Shown: positions 24,051 to 32,495, numbered from the stretch's first letter. The stretch: 64,000 bases of DNA from Bacteroidales bacterium (GCA_017534745.1 JAFXVX010000019.1:62001-126000); one strand, 5' to 3'. The notes: generated from the letters alone by a model not told the origin. Made by a program: numbers and translations.

Positions 24051-26285
24051 TTATTCTTTTCCATTTATTACGAAAACCGGGTTGCCTTCGGCGTCCACCC
24101 TGACTTCGATGCTGTCGCCGGGCTTTACCTTGCCGGAGATGAGCATCTTCGAGATGGGGTGGCGCAGTTCCTTGCGGATTATGCCGAGGATGGGGCGTGC
24201 GCCGTACTGCTGGTTGTAGCCGCGGAGCGAGATGGTCTCCCTGGCTTCCGGGGTGAGGGTCAGCGAAATGTTCTGCTCGGCGAGGAGCTTGAGCAGGCCC
24301 TTCATGTGGATATCGAAGATGAGGGAGACGGTCTTGTCCGTGATAGGGGAGAACGGGACGATCTCGGTCAGGCGGGCTAGGAATTCCGGACGGAAATAGC
24401 CCTGCATGATGTCCATCAGCTCGTTGTTCTGCGGGATGACGCCGCTGTTGAATTTCTCCACGATCGCCTGGGCTCCGATGTTGGAGGTGAAAAGGATCAG
24501 GGCGTTGGAGAAATCGCCGACACGGCCGAGACGGTCGTGGAGCTTGCCTTCGTCGAGGATCTGGAGGAAGAGGTCGAAGACGCTCTTGTGGGCCTTTTCG
24601 ATCTCGTCGAAGAGGACGACGCTGTAGGGCTTCTGGCGGATCTTGTTGACAAGGAGACCGCCTTCTTCGTAGCCGACGTATCCGGGAGGCGCGCCGTAGA
24701 GGAGCGCCACGGAGTGCTCTTCCTTGAACTCGGACATGTCGAAACGCAGGAGGGCCGCCTCTTCGCCGAAGAGGAACTCGGCGAGGGCCTTCGAGAGCTC
24801 GGTCTTACCGGTACCGGTCGGTCCGAGGAAGAAGAAGGAGCCCATGGGCTGGCCTTTCTTGTTGAGCCCGGAGCGGGCTTCGAACACGGCGTCGAGGACT
24901 TTCTTCACCGCATGATCCTGGCCGACGACCCTCTTTTTGAGGATCTCCTCGCCGCCGAGAAGGCGCTCGCGCTCTTCGGTCTGGACCTTGCCGAGCGGAA
25001 TGCCGGTCTGCTTTGCGACGACTGCGCTGAGGTCGGCGCTGGTCAGCTCCGTGTGATGGAGCTCTTCCGCTCCGAGGTCGTTATCGACCTTGACGTGGGA
25101 GAAGGTCCTGTCTATGAGGTCGATGGCCGAGGCGGGGAGCGACTTTTCGGTCAGGTAGCGCTTGGCCAGCTTGATGGAATCCTGCATCACGGCTTCGTCT
25201 ATCTTGAGGCCGTGGTACTCCTCATAGGCGGGCATGATACCCTTGAGGATTTCCATTGTCTGATCCGCCGTCGGCTCGTCAACTGAAATCTTTTCGAGGT
25301 TCGAGACCATTTCCTTGTCGGTCTCTATGTTTTTGGTGTAACCGTCGATGCTTGCGGTCGCGATGAGCTGGAGGCTGCCCTTCGAGAGCTCATTCTTGAG
25401 AATCGCGGAGGTCCCGTACAGGGAACCCTGCTTGTCGAATAGCTTGTCTATGGCCTCTATGATTAGAACGGCGTTGGGAAGGGCCTCCACTTCGGTGATG
25501 ATGCTCTTGAAGCGGTCTTCGACTTCGCCCTTGTACTGGGCGTCACTTCCGAGGGCCGCGACATCGAGCTCCCAGGCGACCGCGTCGCTGAGGAAGCCGG
25601 GCACCTTGCCGGCGGCGACTTCCCGGATGAATCCGTTGACGAGGGAAGTCTTGCCGACGCCGGACTCTCCGGTAATCAGCAGGTTCGCCTTGGTCTTGCG
25701 GCCGAGGATCTCGTAGATGATGCCGATTTCCTTCTCAAAGCCGACGACGTTGTCAAGGTTGCCGGCGCGGGCGACCGCGGTCTTGTCGGTGCAGTATTTC
25801 GCGAGGTTGCCCTTGCCGGAGGCGGGGGTGCTCTTCTTGAGCTCGTCTCCGCCCATGTACGGCGCTTCCACGGAAGCACCGCCGCCCATCTTGGCGCTGA
25901 TGTCCGACGGGGTGAGGGGGAGGGTCTTGAGCTGGTCGAAGGTGAAACCGACGCCCGGGGTCACGAGGGCGGCGAGGACGCAGACGTCCGTGCACTCGTC
26001 GAGGCCGAACTTGACCTGGTAGTTCTGCGCTTCGTCAATGACGGCTTCGGCTTCCGGGCTGTACTCGAGGTCCCTCATCGGGCGGACGGCGCGGGGCGAA
26101 AGCTGCATCTGGACGTCGGCCCAGTCCTGGAGGTAGTAGTAATCTTTGTCTAGGTCCTTTTCAAGGAAACTGACGAGGCCTATCTCCTTGTGGAGTACGG
26201 CTTTGAAAAGATGCGAGGGGTAGATGGCATCGCTGCAGTATTCTTCTGCGAAGGAATTGGCGATGGCCTTGAGCTTCTCGTTCAT
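24051..26285 (-). CDS. tssH: T6SS sheath-recycling AAA+ ATPase ClpV/TssH
   Basis: 744 residues, shorter than proteobacterial ClpV (~870). The N domain (1-~150) precedes two AAA+ modules. D1 has Walker A GESGVGKTSL, but its Walker B reads VLIIEAIDKL where hhhhDE is expected, so the catalytic Glu seems replaced (DE to EA). D2 has intact Walker A GPTGTGKTEL, Walker B VVLFDEIEKAH and pore loop GYVGYEEGG. The middle coiled-coil domain seems short. It unfolds contracted TssBC sheath. First gene of the series, under the promoter at 26319-26326. D1 may bind but not hydrolyse ATP. Confidence 0.92.
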   Translation of the reverse strand: MNEKLKAIANSFAEEYCSDAIYPSHLFKAVLHKEIGLVSFLEKDLDKDYYYLQDWADVQMQLSPRAVRPMRDLEYSPEAEAVIDEAQNYQVKFGLDECTDVCVLAALVTPGVGFTFDQLKTLPLTPSDISAKMGGGASVEAPYMGGDELKKSTPASGKGNLAKYCTDKTAVARAGNLDNVVGFEKEIGIIYEILGRKTKANLLITGESGVGKTSLVNGFIREVAAGKVPGFLSDAVAWELDVAALGSDAQYKGEVEDRFKSIITEVEALPNAVLIIEAIDKLFDKQGSLYGTSAILKNELSKGSLQLIATASIDGYTKNIETDKEMVSNLEKISVDEPTADQTMEILKGIMPAYEEYHGLKIDEAVMQDSIKLAKRYLTEKSLPASAIDLIDRTFSHVKVDNDLGAEELHHTELTSADLSAVVAKQTGIPLGKVQTEERERLLGGEEILKKRVVGQDHAVKKVLDAVFEARSGLNKKGQPMGSFFFLGPTGTGKTELSKALAEFLFGEEAALLRFDMSEFKEEHSVALLYGAPPGYVGYEEGGLLVNKIRQKPYSVVLFDEIEKAHKSVFDLFLQILDEGKLHDRLGRVGDFSNALILFTSNIGAQAIVEKFNSGVIPQNNELMDIMQGYFRPEFLARLTEIVPFSPITDKTVSLIFDIHMKGLLKLLAEQNISLTLTPEARETISLRGYNQQYGARPILGIIRKELRHPISKMLISGKVKPGDSIEVRVDAEGNPVFVINGKE

Positions 26286-26318
26286 ATCCGTTCAGATTTG
26301 TGCTAACATTTAAACCTT

Positions 26319-26326
26319 CAAATATA
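26319..26326 (-). promoter_or_regulatory. Promoter -7 box for the T6SS operon
   Basis: The minus strand reads TATATTTG, a full match to the Bacteroidota TAnnTTTG element, 33 nt before the clpV start. A TTG at the usual distance upstream is not seen. It lies 12 bp from the oppositely oriented box of the lipoprotein array, so the two promoters share one short A/T-rich region. Confidence 0.65.
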
Positions 26327-26338
26327 TAAAAAAAATTG

Positions 26339-26346
26339 TATATTTG
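26339..26346 (+). promoter_or_regulatory. Promoter -7 box for the lipoprotein array
   Basis: TATATTTG, a full match to TAnnTTTG, about 50 nt before the first lipoprotein start. No TTG at 19-21 bp upstream is visible. Divergent partner of the T6SS promoter. Confidence 0.6.
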
Positions 26347-26395
26347 CACGTTGCCCTGTGCAATTTTGTGTTGACAATCGAAAATTAGTTTCCAT

Positions 26396-26737
26396 ATGAA
26401 GAAAAAAGCACTGTTTGCAGCCCTTTTTCTGCTGATTCTCGGTGTGCTGGCAAGCTCCTGCGGAAAGGCCGACTTTCTGGAGGGGACGGTCTGGACCGGA
26501 AAGGTCGAGGCACTGGGAGACGCTCCGGTAAAGGTATTCTTTGTCTCGGGGACAAAATGTTCCCTGTCTGTCAGCGATGGCTTGAAAACTGATGAGGGAC
26601 TGTATTCCGGTAAAGGAAAAAACATTATCATGGACTGGAGAAATATCGGCACCGTCAACGGCACAATTGACGGTGACAAGATGAAAGTCTATGTCGGTAT
26701 CATTGGGGAGGACCTCGTCCTTAAAAAACAGAAATGA
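26396..26737 (+). CDS. Small lipoprotein of a tandem GTxW family, copy 1
   Basis: 113 residues. Lipoprotein signal with Cys in LASSCGK, then the family start ADFLEGTVWTG. The mature chain is ~90 residues of predicted beta strands, with the family's GTxW after the lipid-anchored Cys (the lipocalin-type G-x-W) and a late NGTIDGDKMKVY turn. Periplasmic or OM-anchored. First of six paralogues, each starting at or just overlapping the stop of the one before. Divergent from the T6SS. Function unknown; T6SS immunity is one speculation. Confidence 0.7.
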   Translation: MKKKALFAALFLLILGVLASSCGKADFLEGTVWTGKVEALGDAPVKVFFVSGTKCSLSVSDGLKTDEGLYSGKGKNIIMDWRNIGTVNGTIDGDKMKVYVGIIGEDLVLKKQK

Positions 26738-27081
26738 CCATGAAAAGGAAGATATTTTACCTTGTGCTTGCAGTGCTCGCACTTGGCCTTTTTGCATCCT
26801 CCTGCAATAAGGTTGACCTTCTCGAAGGCACCGTCTGGGTTCATCATCCCGATGAAAATAATCCTGACCTGACCTGGACCCTTTCATTTGTCAACAAGGT
26901 GGAGGTTTCTTATACCGTCACCGGAGGCGCTGTTACTGTACGTGGGGAATATTACGGTGAAAAAGATAAAATCACCCTGCTTTTCTATGGAACTTCCGAA
27001 TTTACAGGGACGATCAAGGATGACAAGATGACCATCCGCAACCCCCATGGGGACACATATATTTTTAAGAAAAAGAAATGA
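26734..27081 (+). CDS. Small lipoprotein of a tandem GTxW family, copy 2
   Basis: 115 residues. Signal ends FASSCNK; mature start VDLLEGTVWVH; later GTIKDDKMTIR and a basic KKKK end. Overlaps copy 1 by the 4-nt ATGA junction, so translation is coupled. Same beta-rich layout as the other copies but a different strand region (VEVSYTVTGGAVTVRGEY). Confidence 0.7.
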   Translation: MTMKRKIFYLVLAVLALGLFASSCNKVDLLEGTVWVHHPDENNPDLTWTLSFVNKVEVSYTVTGGAVTVRGEYYGEKDKITLLFYGTSEFTGTIKDDKMTIRNPHGDTYIFKKKK

Positions 27082-27434
27082 TTATGAAGGCCAGGATTTT
27101 ATTTTTTGCAGTAATGCTCCTGACGGCTGCACTTTTTGCGAGTTCATGCAACAAGGTGGATCTTCTCAAAGGGACGGAATGGACCCATAGTCTCGACACC
27201 GGGGAGAAATACGTAATAAAATTCACCTCCGAGGAGACCTGCACGATCTCTGTCCGTAACCAGGAGGGCATCGTGACGGACTACGATCGCGGTGAGTACT
27301 ACGGAGAGTACAAGATTATAGCCATTGACTGGAGAAGCTGGGGAAAGATGACCGGCACAGTTTCCGGTAAAACCATGACAGTCAACTGGGTGTCGAACGA
27401 TCCTGAGAACGTTTACACATTCAAGAAGAACTAG
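27078..27434 (+). CDS. Small lipoprotein of a tandem GTxW family, copy 3
   Basis: 118 residues. Signal ends FASSCNK, mature start VDLLKGTEWTH, late GTVSGKTMTVN turn, TFKKN end. ATGA junction with copy 2. The region between the two conserved motifs has diverged (EETCTISVRNQEGIVTDY). Confidence 0.7.
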   Translation: MIMKARILFFAVMLLTAALFASSCNKVDLLKGTEWTHSLDTGEKYVIKFTSEETCTISVRNQEGIVTDYDRGEYYGEYKIIAIDWRSWGKMTGTVSGKTMTVNWVSNDPENVYTFKKN

Positions 27435-27436
27435 TG

Positions 27437-27781
27437 ATGCTTATGAAAAGGAAAATATCTCTCTCTGCCGCCGGGATAATCCTCGCCGGACTCCTCGCCG
27501 TTTCCTGCGGAAAGGTGGATTTCCTGCAGGGTTCGGTCTGGACGGGAAATTTGGATGATGAGAATGCTGTGGAACTCTATTTCCTCTCATCTGACGAGTG
27601 CCGGCTGGTATATCACCTGGGCACCTTGGACGGGACCTACAACGGGCAGGGCAACAATATCTACATGGAGTTCGGCAACTTCGCCGATCTATACGCAATA
27701 GGAGTCTTCGACGGCTTTGACAGGATGAAGACCGAGTGGGGCGCCGCCGGGACCAAGTGTACTTTCAGAAAGAAGAAATGA
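27437..27781 (+). CDS. Small lipoprotein of a tandem GTxW family, copy 4
   Basis: 114 residues if translation begins at ATG 27437 (27443 is an alternative). Signal ends LAVSCGK, mature start VDFLQGSVWTG. Most divergent copy: the late G-T-x-x-G turn is replaced by AIGVFDGFDRMKTEWG, but the TFRKKK end is kept. Confidence 0.65.
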   Translation: MLMKRKISLSAAGIILAGLLAVSCGKVDFLQGSVWTGNLDDENAVELYFLSSDECRLVYHLGTLDGTYNGQGNNIYMEFGNFADLYAIGVFDGFDRMKTEWGAAGTKCTFRKKK

Positions 27782-28116
27782 TGAAAACCAGGATTTTGCT
27801 TATAGCCCTCGCCCTGATCGGGGCAGCGCTTTTCACGACCTCCTGCACCAAGGCCGATTTCCTTGAAGGGACGATCTGGACTTACCATGAGGAGGGCGAT
27901 TTGGATATGACCCTTGTCTTTGTCAATAAACTGGAATGCCGCATGTTCATCCCATCGGAGGGCATAACCATCCTGGGGGATTACACGGTAAAAGGGAACA
28001 GGATAAATATCAGATGCTATAACGGCGGTGATACTACTGGGACTATCTCCGGCAACACAATGAAGCTCCGTCTGGTTGATTCTACGACGATCGGGACCTT
28101 TAAAAAGAAGATATGA
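27778..28116 (+). CDS. Small lipoprotein of a tandem GTxW family, copy 5
   Basis: 112 residues from ATG 27778, which overlaps the copy 4 stop (ATGA). Signal ends FTTSCTK, mature start ADFLEGTIWTY, late GTISGNTMKLR turn, TFKKKI end. I prefer this start to an upstream one inside copy 4, because the lipoprotein signal begins here. Confidence 0.7.
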   Translation: MMKTRILLIALALIGAALFTTSCTKADFLEGTIWTYHEEGDLDMTLVFVNKLECRMFIPSEGITILGDYTVKGNRINIRCYNGGDTTGTISGNTMKLRLVDSTTIGTFKKKI

Positions 28117-28484
28117 ATATGAAAACGAGAATATTGCTCCTGGCCCTTGCCGTTCTTTCGCTGGGTTTCTTTGCGACCTCCTGCAACAAGGCGGACTTTC
28201 TCGAGGGTACCAAATGGCGCCATACTTTTGTAGAAGACGTCCAGTCTTATGCCGCTGGCTCCAGCATTGAACTCATTTTTTCTTCGAAGTCCAGGTTCTA
28301 CATGCTTGCCCTGAGTGAGGACGATGAACCATATGAGGGTTACGACGGCAAATACTCCGGCAAGAAGAACCTTGTTTATCTTGATTTCGGAAGCGGAGAC
28401 GGATTGATCGGCGTCATTGACGGCAACCAAATGAAAATCGATTTCCTCGGCAAGGAAATAACCTTAAAGAAAAAGAGTAAATAA
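28113..28484 (+). CDS. Small lipoprotein of a tandem GTxW family, copy 6
   Basis: 123 residues. Signal ends FATSCNK, mature start ADFLEGTKWRH, longer middle (SKSRFYMLALSEDDEPYEG), late GVIDGNQMKID turn, LKKKSK end. Overlaps copy 5 by 4 nt. Last of the array; a convergent gene follows 23 nt downstream. Confidence 0.7.
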   Translation: MNMKTRILLLALAVLSLGFFATSCNKADFLEGTKWRHTFVEDVQSYAAGSSIELIFSSKSRFYMLALSEDDEPYEGYDGKYSGKKNLVYLDFGSGDGLIGVIDGNQMKIDFLGKEITLKKKSK

Positions 28485-28507
28485 CCCCCGCAGGAGGCCG
28501 CTTGGGC

Positions 28508-28891
28508 CTACTGCAGCCGTGTAAATTCGATCGTCTCGCCGGAGAGTGTTCTCCGCAGCGAGACGATTTTTCCGTCTGTGTAGTTGTACACTTCCTCCGT
28601 TCCGTCCTCGAAGGCGATGGTGAGCACTTTACGGCGGAGGGACCAGGTGCCTTTCCGTTCGGTGACGCTATGACTCCCGGGGATGCGGTCTATGGTCCCG
28701 TCGGGGTTGACATACATCGCCGGATAGGACGGCATGTGTGACTCGACTGTAAGGGTCACTTCCTTGTCGCCGGTAAACGACAGGGTGTTGGTAATCGTCA
28801 TCGTGCCGGCGTCGGCGACGAAGATTTTTTCAACGAACTGCCACTGCGTCCCCGCGAGCAGCAACATCCCTGATATCAAAGCCTTTATCAT
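28508..28891 (-). CDS. Small exported beta-rich protein, lipocalin-like
   Basis: 127 residues from ATG 28891. I prefer this to the more upstream start because it opens directly with a signal-like stretch (MIKALISGMLLLAG). The start GTQWQF resembles the GTxW of the divergent lipoprotein array but without the lipid Cys, so it could be a distant relative. The rest is alternating beta (FTGDKEVTLTVESHM, GTWSLRRKVLTIAFEDG). Follows the OM barrel gene on the same strand. No function known. Confidence 0.55.
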   Translation of the reverse strand: MIKALISGMLLLAGTQWQFVEKIFVADAGTMTITNTLSFTGDKEVTLTVESHMPSYPAMYVNPDGTIDRIPGSHSVTERKGTWSLRRKVLTIAFEDGTEEVYNYTDGKIVSLRRTLSGETIEFTRLQ

Positions 28892-28907
28892 AGTCGTCCG
28901 ATATTTT

Positions 28908-29546
28908 TCAGTGTGAGAAAATGAAGCCAAAGTAAAGGCGTGGACCATGGGGCAGCATCTCGAAACCGGAGGTGACGGGAAGGAGATAGTCAGCTTTCAG
29001 GGTGATGTGCATCGGCCCGATGACCGCGATGTCGAATCCGATGAAAGGGTCGACCGCGAGGAATCCCTGTTTGTGGTAATAGGTGCCGTTAATCTGCGCC
29101 CAGTCGTTCTGTGGCTGTTCTGTCATCAGGAGGGTCGTCATCGCGCCGCCGCCGACGGTGACTCCGATGTAGGGCCGCATGCGGCCGAGGTTCATATACG
29201 CGTCGGCCAGCAGTCCGCCCCAGCCGTATTTTAGCTTGCTGCCGTTCTTGAGCTGGCCGAGGTTGGAGACATACCCTTCGCCGCCGATGCGGAAGTGCTT
29301 TCCGAGGTGGAGGCGAATGACTCCGCCGAGGCCCACCGGGACGCCCTTGGCGTCGTAGCCTATCTGCTCCAGGGTCCCCCTGAGATAGCCTGCGTGGACC
29401 ATCATGCCCCCGTCAAAGCCTTGAAGGACTTTCCTTTTCTGCTTCTGATCCTGCTCATTCCCGAGATCCTGCCGCACCTTTGCAGGCGCCTGGGTTCCTG
29501 CAAGAAGAAGCAGGAAAATAAGGAGGTATGCGGTAATGTTTTTCAA
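28908..29546 (-). CDS. Outer-membrane beta-barrel protein, intact copy
   Basis: About 212 residues when started at TTG 29546, giving MKNITAYLLIFLLLLAG, a proper signal peptide. An ATG at 29582 is upstream in frame, but the -7 box at 29584-29591 would leave it at or before the transcript start. Mature part: a short linker, then strands with alternating aromatics (HFRIGGEGYVSNLGQL, MHITLKADYLLP) and a C-terminal LYFGFIFSH, typical of small OM barrels. It contains LADAYMNLGRMRPYIGVTVG, whose relative survives as a fragment at 37752-37934. Function unknown. Confidence 0.65.
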   Translation of the reverse strand: MKNITAYLLIFLLLLAGTQAPAKVRQDLGNEQDQKQKRKVLQGFDGGMMVHAGYLRGTLEQIGYDAKGVPVGLGGVIRLHLGKHFRIGGEGYVSNLGQLKNGSKLKYGWGGLLADAYMNLGRMRPYIGVTVGGGAMTTLLMTEQPQNDWAQINGTYYHKQGFLAVDPFIGFDIAVIGPMHITLKADYLLPVTSGFEMLPHGPRLYFGFIFSH

Positions 29547-29583
29547 ACCAGTCGGGTGGTGCCGGTTATTGCGGCCCGGCACA

Positions 29584-29591
29584 CAAAAATA
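29584..29591 (-). promoter_or_regulatory. -7 box for the OM barrel gene
   Basis: The minus strand reads TATTTTTG (TAnnTTTG). Its place directly before the first possible ATG argues for the downstream TTG start. Confidence 0.5.
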
Positions 29592-29644
29592 TGAATTTTT
29601 GTCAAAAAAATCGTCGCGGACTGGAAAATCAGGGATAAATGCGT

Positions 29645-29652
29645 TATATTTG
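29645..29652 (+). promoter_or_regulatory. -7 box for the phosphodiesterase gene
   Basis: TATATTTG, full match to TAnnTTTG, 7 nt before the ATG at 29660. This gives a very short leader and rules out the in-frame ATG at 29639, which precedes the box. Confidence 0.6.
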
Positions 29653-29659
29653 CCTCATT

Positions 29660-31363
29660 ATGAAAACTCCATCAGCCTTCATTTTTGCATCATTGCTGTG
29701 CATCCTTTTCTCCTGCGCCTCCAAGGAGACCACGGACAATAATGGTAACCAGGAACCCGGCCCGTCGCCTGAGCCGCCGGATCCCCCGGTCCCCGAAGTA
29801 GTGGTATCGAAAGGTGCCTATAAGCACGTCGTTATCATCGGTGCCGACGGCGCCGGAGCGTTCTTCCGGGAGACTGACACTCCCCGTTGCGACGAAATCT
29901 TCGGTGGCCAGGCCACGACGTACACGTGCCGGGTCGGAATGCCTTCCATGAGTGCACAGGGCTGGGGCTCCATCCTTCACGGAGTCCTTCCGGAGTACCA
30001 CGGACTGACCAACGACATTATAAAGAACACCCCTTATCCGGCAAGCAGCCCCTATCCTTCCGTTTTCAAGGTGGTAAGGAACGCTATGCCGGACGCGGTG
30101 CTCGCTTCTTTCGTTGAGTGGAATCCCATCAATGTCGGTATCGTCGAGGACGGTCTGGACGTTGAAAAGGGGACCGGAGCCGATGACGCTGAAGTGACAG
30201 GTAAGATACTGGCATACCTCAAGGACAATACCCCGACGCTGATGTTCGTCCAGTTCTCCTCCCCGGATGACATCGGCGAATCTTCCGGATTCGGGACCGA
30301 TATCTATCTGGCTACGATCAGCACGGTCGATGCACTCATCGGAAGTATCTACGACAAACTGAAGGCGAAGGACCTGCTTGACGAGACGCTGTTTATCGTC
30401 ACAGCGGACCACGGCGGGATCAACAAGGGCCACGGCGGGGACACCGACGTGGAAAGGAATGTCTTCCTCGGGGTTTCCGGCAAGACCGTCGCAGACGACA
30501 CCATTGTGGAAGCAGAGGCCCGCGACGTTGCGGCAATCGCCGCCTATGCGCTCGGGGTCGAGTGCCCCGCCGCCTGGACGGGCCGCGTCCCTGCCGGCGT
30601 CTTCAAGGATGTCAAGGAGGCCGCCCCTCATATGGATCCGGGTGAAGAGTACCGTGGCCACGAGACGGAGCCCACTCCCGCCCTCAGCGAGATTCAGGCT
30701 CTTCTTGCCGGTCACAACGTGGTCGCCTACCTCCCGTTCGACGGGAACTTCAGCGATGCTTTTAACAATGTGACGACCACTTATTCAGGGAACCTGAAAT
30801 TCTCCGATGCCTACTATGGAGATGGTGTTGAGCTCAATAACGGCTACGTGACGTTGAAGGATGTTAAGGTGAACGCCAACTCTTTTTCCGTCGCCTTCTG
30901 GCTCAAAGGTTCTCCAGTTACTCCGGAGGCTGCCGATCCGGGCATCATTTCCAATAAGGACTGGCAGGAAGGGAAATATAAGGGCTTCATACTTGCGTAC
31001 AGAGGCACCCGTGATCTCAAGTTCAATGTCGGCAAAGGTGAAAGCGATAACAAATATAGGATGGATTACGTACGCTACCTGCCGACCAATTTCGATACAG
31101 GCTGGATGCACGTCATCCTGACGGTCGACCGTCCTAACCGTAAGGTCCACATCTACATCGATTTCATCCCTGATGGAGAAGGTGGTGAACTCCAGACTTT
31201 TTTCGACAACGTCTCGTTCGACTCCCTGGACCTCAATATAGGTCAGGACGGCACCGGTAGTCTGGAATATAAACTTCCGGCCCAGATGGACGAGTTCATC
31301 ATGACCTCCGATGTGCTGACTGAGGCAGATGTCGCGGCTCTCAAAGCCTACTATGAGCGTTGA
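29660..31363 (+). CDS. Alkaline-phosphatase-superfamily lipoprotein with LamG-like C-terminus
   Basis: 567 residues from ATG 29660. Lipoprotein signal with Cys19 (ILFSC), then a Pro-rich linker (GPSPEPPDPPVPE). The catalytic domain starts VVIIGADGAGAFF and contains GMPSMSAQGWGSILHG and VTADHGGINKGHGG, the metal-binding Asp/His pattern of type I phosphodiesterase or sulfatase-like enzymes. After ~residue 350 a jelly-roll of the LamG/concanavalin type follows (VVAYLPFDGNFSDAFNN, SFSVAFWLKG, LTVDRPNRKVHIYIDF), which usually binds glycans. Probably an OM-anchored phosphodiesterase or phosphatase acting on a glycan or nucleotide; substrate not decidable. The hydE start lies inside its last codons. 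Confidence 0.8.
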   Translation: MKTPSAFIFASLLCILFSCASKETTDNNGNQEPGPSPEPPDPPVPEVVVSKGAYKHVVIIGADGAGAFFRETDTPRCDEIFGGQATTYTCRVGMPSMSAQGWGSILHGVLPEYHGLTNDIIKNTPYPASSPYPSVFKVVRNAMPDAVLASFVEWNPINVGIVEDGLDVEKGTGADDAEVTGKILAYLKDNTPTLMFVQFSSPDDIGESSGFGTDIYLATISTVDALIGSIYDKLKAKDLLDETLFIVTADHGGINKGHGGDTDVERNVFLGVSGKTVADDTIVEAEARDVAAIAAYALGVECPAAWTGRVPAGVFKDVKEAAPHMDPGEEYRGHETEPTPALSEIQALLAGHNVVAYLPFDGNFSDAFNNVTTTYSGNLKFSDAYYGDGVELNNGYVTLKDVKVNANSFSVAFWLKGSPVTPEAADPGIISNKDWQEGKYKGFILAYRGTRDLKFNVGKGESDNKYRMDYVRYLPTNFDTGWMHVILTVDRPNRKVHIYIDFIPDGEGGELQTFFDNVSFDSLDLNIGQDGTGSLEYKLPAQMDEFIMTSDVLTEADVAALKAYYER

Positions 31364-32435
31364 GTTTGACGACATCCTTTTAAGACAGGACCTTGATGCG
31401 GACGACATCAAGGTCCTTCTTTCAGCTAAAGGGCCCCGGATGGAGGCCCTCCTTCGCCGCAGTCTGGATGTAAAGCTCTCTCATTTGGACAATTACGTCC
31501 ATCTGAGGGGGCTGATAGAATTTGGGAACGACTGTGAGAAAAACTGCCTCTACTGCGGTCTCCGCAGCGGCAATGCGAAGGTAAGGCGCTACTGCCTTTC
31601 CGACGAGGAAGTCCTCTCCTGCGCCCGTCTGGCCCACGAGTTCGGATATGGATCCGTGGCCCTTCAGGCCGGGGAGCGCTCTGATTCGGAGTTTATTACC
31701 AGAATTGAGCGCCTTGTTCGCGAGATAAAGAAAATCGATGGCGGCAGCCTCGGCGTCACCCTGTCGCTGGGGGAGCAGCAGGAGGAGACCTACAGGCGCT
31801 GGTTTGAGGCGGGAGCCCATCGCTATCTGCTGAGGATCGAGTCTTCGGACGAGGACCTGTATTACAAAATCCATCCTCACAACGACCGGCATAGTTTCCG
31901 TAGAAGGGTAGATTGCCTGGAAATACTGAAGCGCATCGGCTACCAGACCGGTACCGGGGTGATGGTCGGCCTGCCTTTTCAGACGCTTGATCATCTGGCA
32001 GCCGACCTGCTGTTTTTCAAGAGGATGGATGTCGCGATGCTCGGCCTGGGGCCTTATGTCCCCCATCCGGATACGCCGTTATATCAGTTTAAAGAAATCA
32101 TCCCTTCGCCGGCGGAGCGCATGGAATTGACGCTGAAGATGATAGCCGTAGCCCGCCTGATGATGCCGGAGATCAATATGGTGGCTGCTACAGCCAACCA
32201 GACGATTGACCCGCAGGGGAGGGAGAAAGCCATCGCCGCAGGAGCCAATGTTATTATGCCGAACCTCACCCCTGGGGAGTACCGCGAAAGCTATTTCATC
32301 TACCCGGACAAGGCCTGCGTAAAGGATGAGCCTGACCAATGCGGCAGATGCCTGGATATACGCCTCGCCGCCATCGGCCACAAAATCCTCTACAACGCCT
32401 GGGGCGACTCCCTCGCTTTCCTGAAGAAGTCCTAA
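31353..32435 (+). CDS. hydE: [FeFe]-hydrogenase maturase HydE, radical SAM
   Basis: 360 residues from ATG 31353, which overlaps the upstream stop; an in-frame ATG at 31329 would lie deeper in that gene. The radical-SAM cluster motif is C61-x3-C65-x2-C68 followed by GLR, as in HydE and relatives (PylB, biotin synthase). Other HydE-like segments are ALQAGERSD, RIESSDEDLY, GVMVGLPFQTLDHLA, YVPHPDTPL and NLTPGEYRESYFIYPDKAC. Cys near the end (DQCGRCL) may bind a second cluster. HydE, with HydF and HydG, builds the hydrogenase H-cluster. No other hydrogenase or maturation gene is in the window, so the partners must be elsewhere. Confidence 0.88.
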   Translation: MSVEFDDILLRQDLDADDIKVLLSAKGPRMEALLRRSLDVKLSHLDNYVHLRGLIEFGNDCEKNCLYCGLRSGNAKVRRYCLSDEEVLSCARLAHEFGYGSVALQAGERSDSEFITRIERLVREIKKIDGGSLGVTLSLGEQQEETYRRWFEAGAHRYLLRIESSDEDLYYKIHPHNDRHSFRRRVDCLEILKRIGYQTGTGVMVGLPFQTLDHLAADLLFFKRMDVAMLGLGPYVPHPDTPLYQFKEIIPSPAERMELTLKMIAVARLMMPEINMVAATANQTIDPQGREKAIAAGANVIMPNLTPGEYRESYFIYPDKACVKDEPDQCGRCLDIRLAAIGHKILYNAWGDSLAFLKKS

Positions 32436-32495
32436 CCTTTCTTTCCCCTGAAACACCTTTTGCGCCGTGGCGCCTAACTGGTTGTGATTTAGCTT

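Noticed and set aside
4274..26285. The contractile gene cluster as a phage tail or extracellular contractile injection system
   Set aside because: TssB/TssC with ClpV, TssK/F/G baseplate, VgrG and PAAR-like tip, and membrane-anchored partners fit a T6SS; no phage capsid, terminase or integrase gene, and ClpV is not part of phage tails.
29546..29582. ATG at 29582 as the start of the OM barrel gene
   Set aside because: The -7 box at 29584-29591 would place the transcript start at or after this ATG; TTG 29546 gives a good signal peptide.
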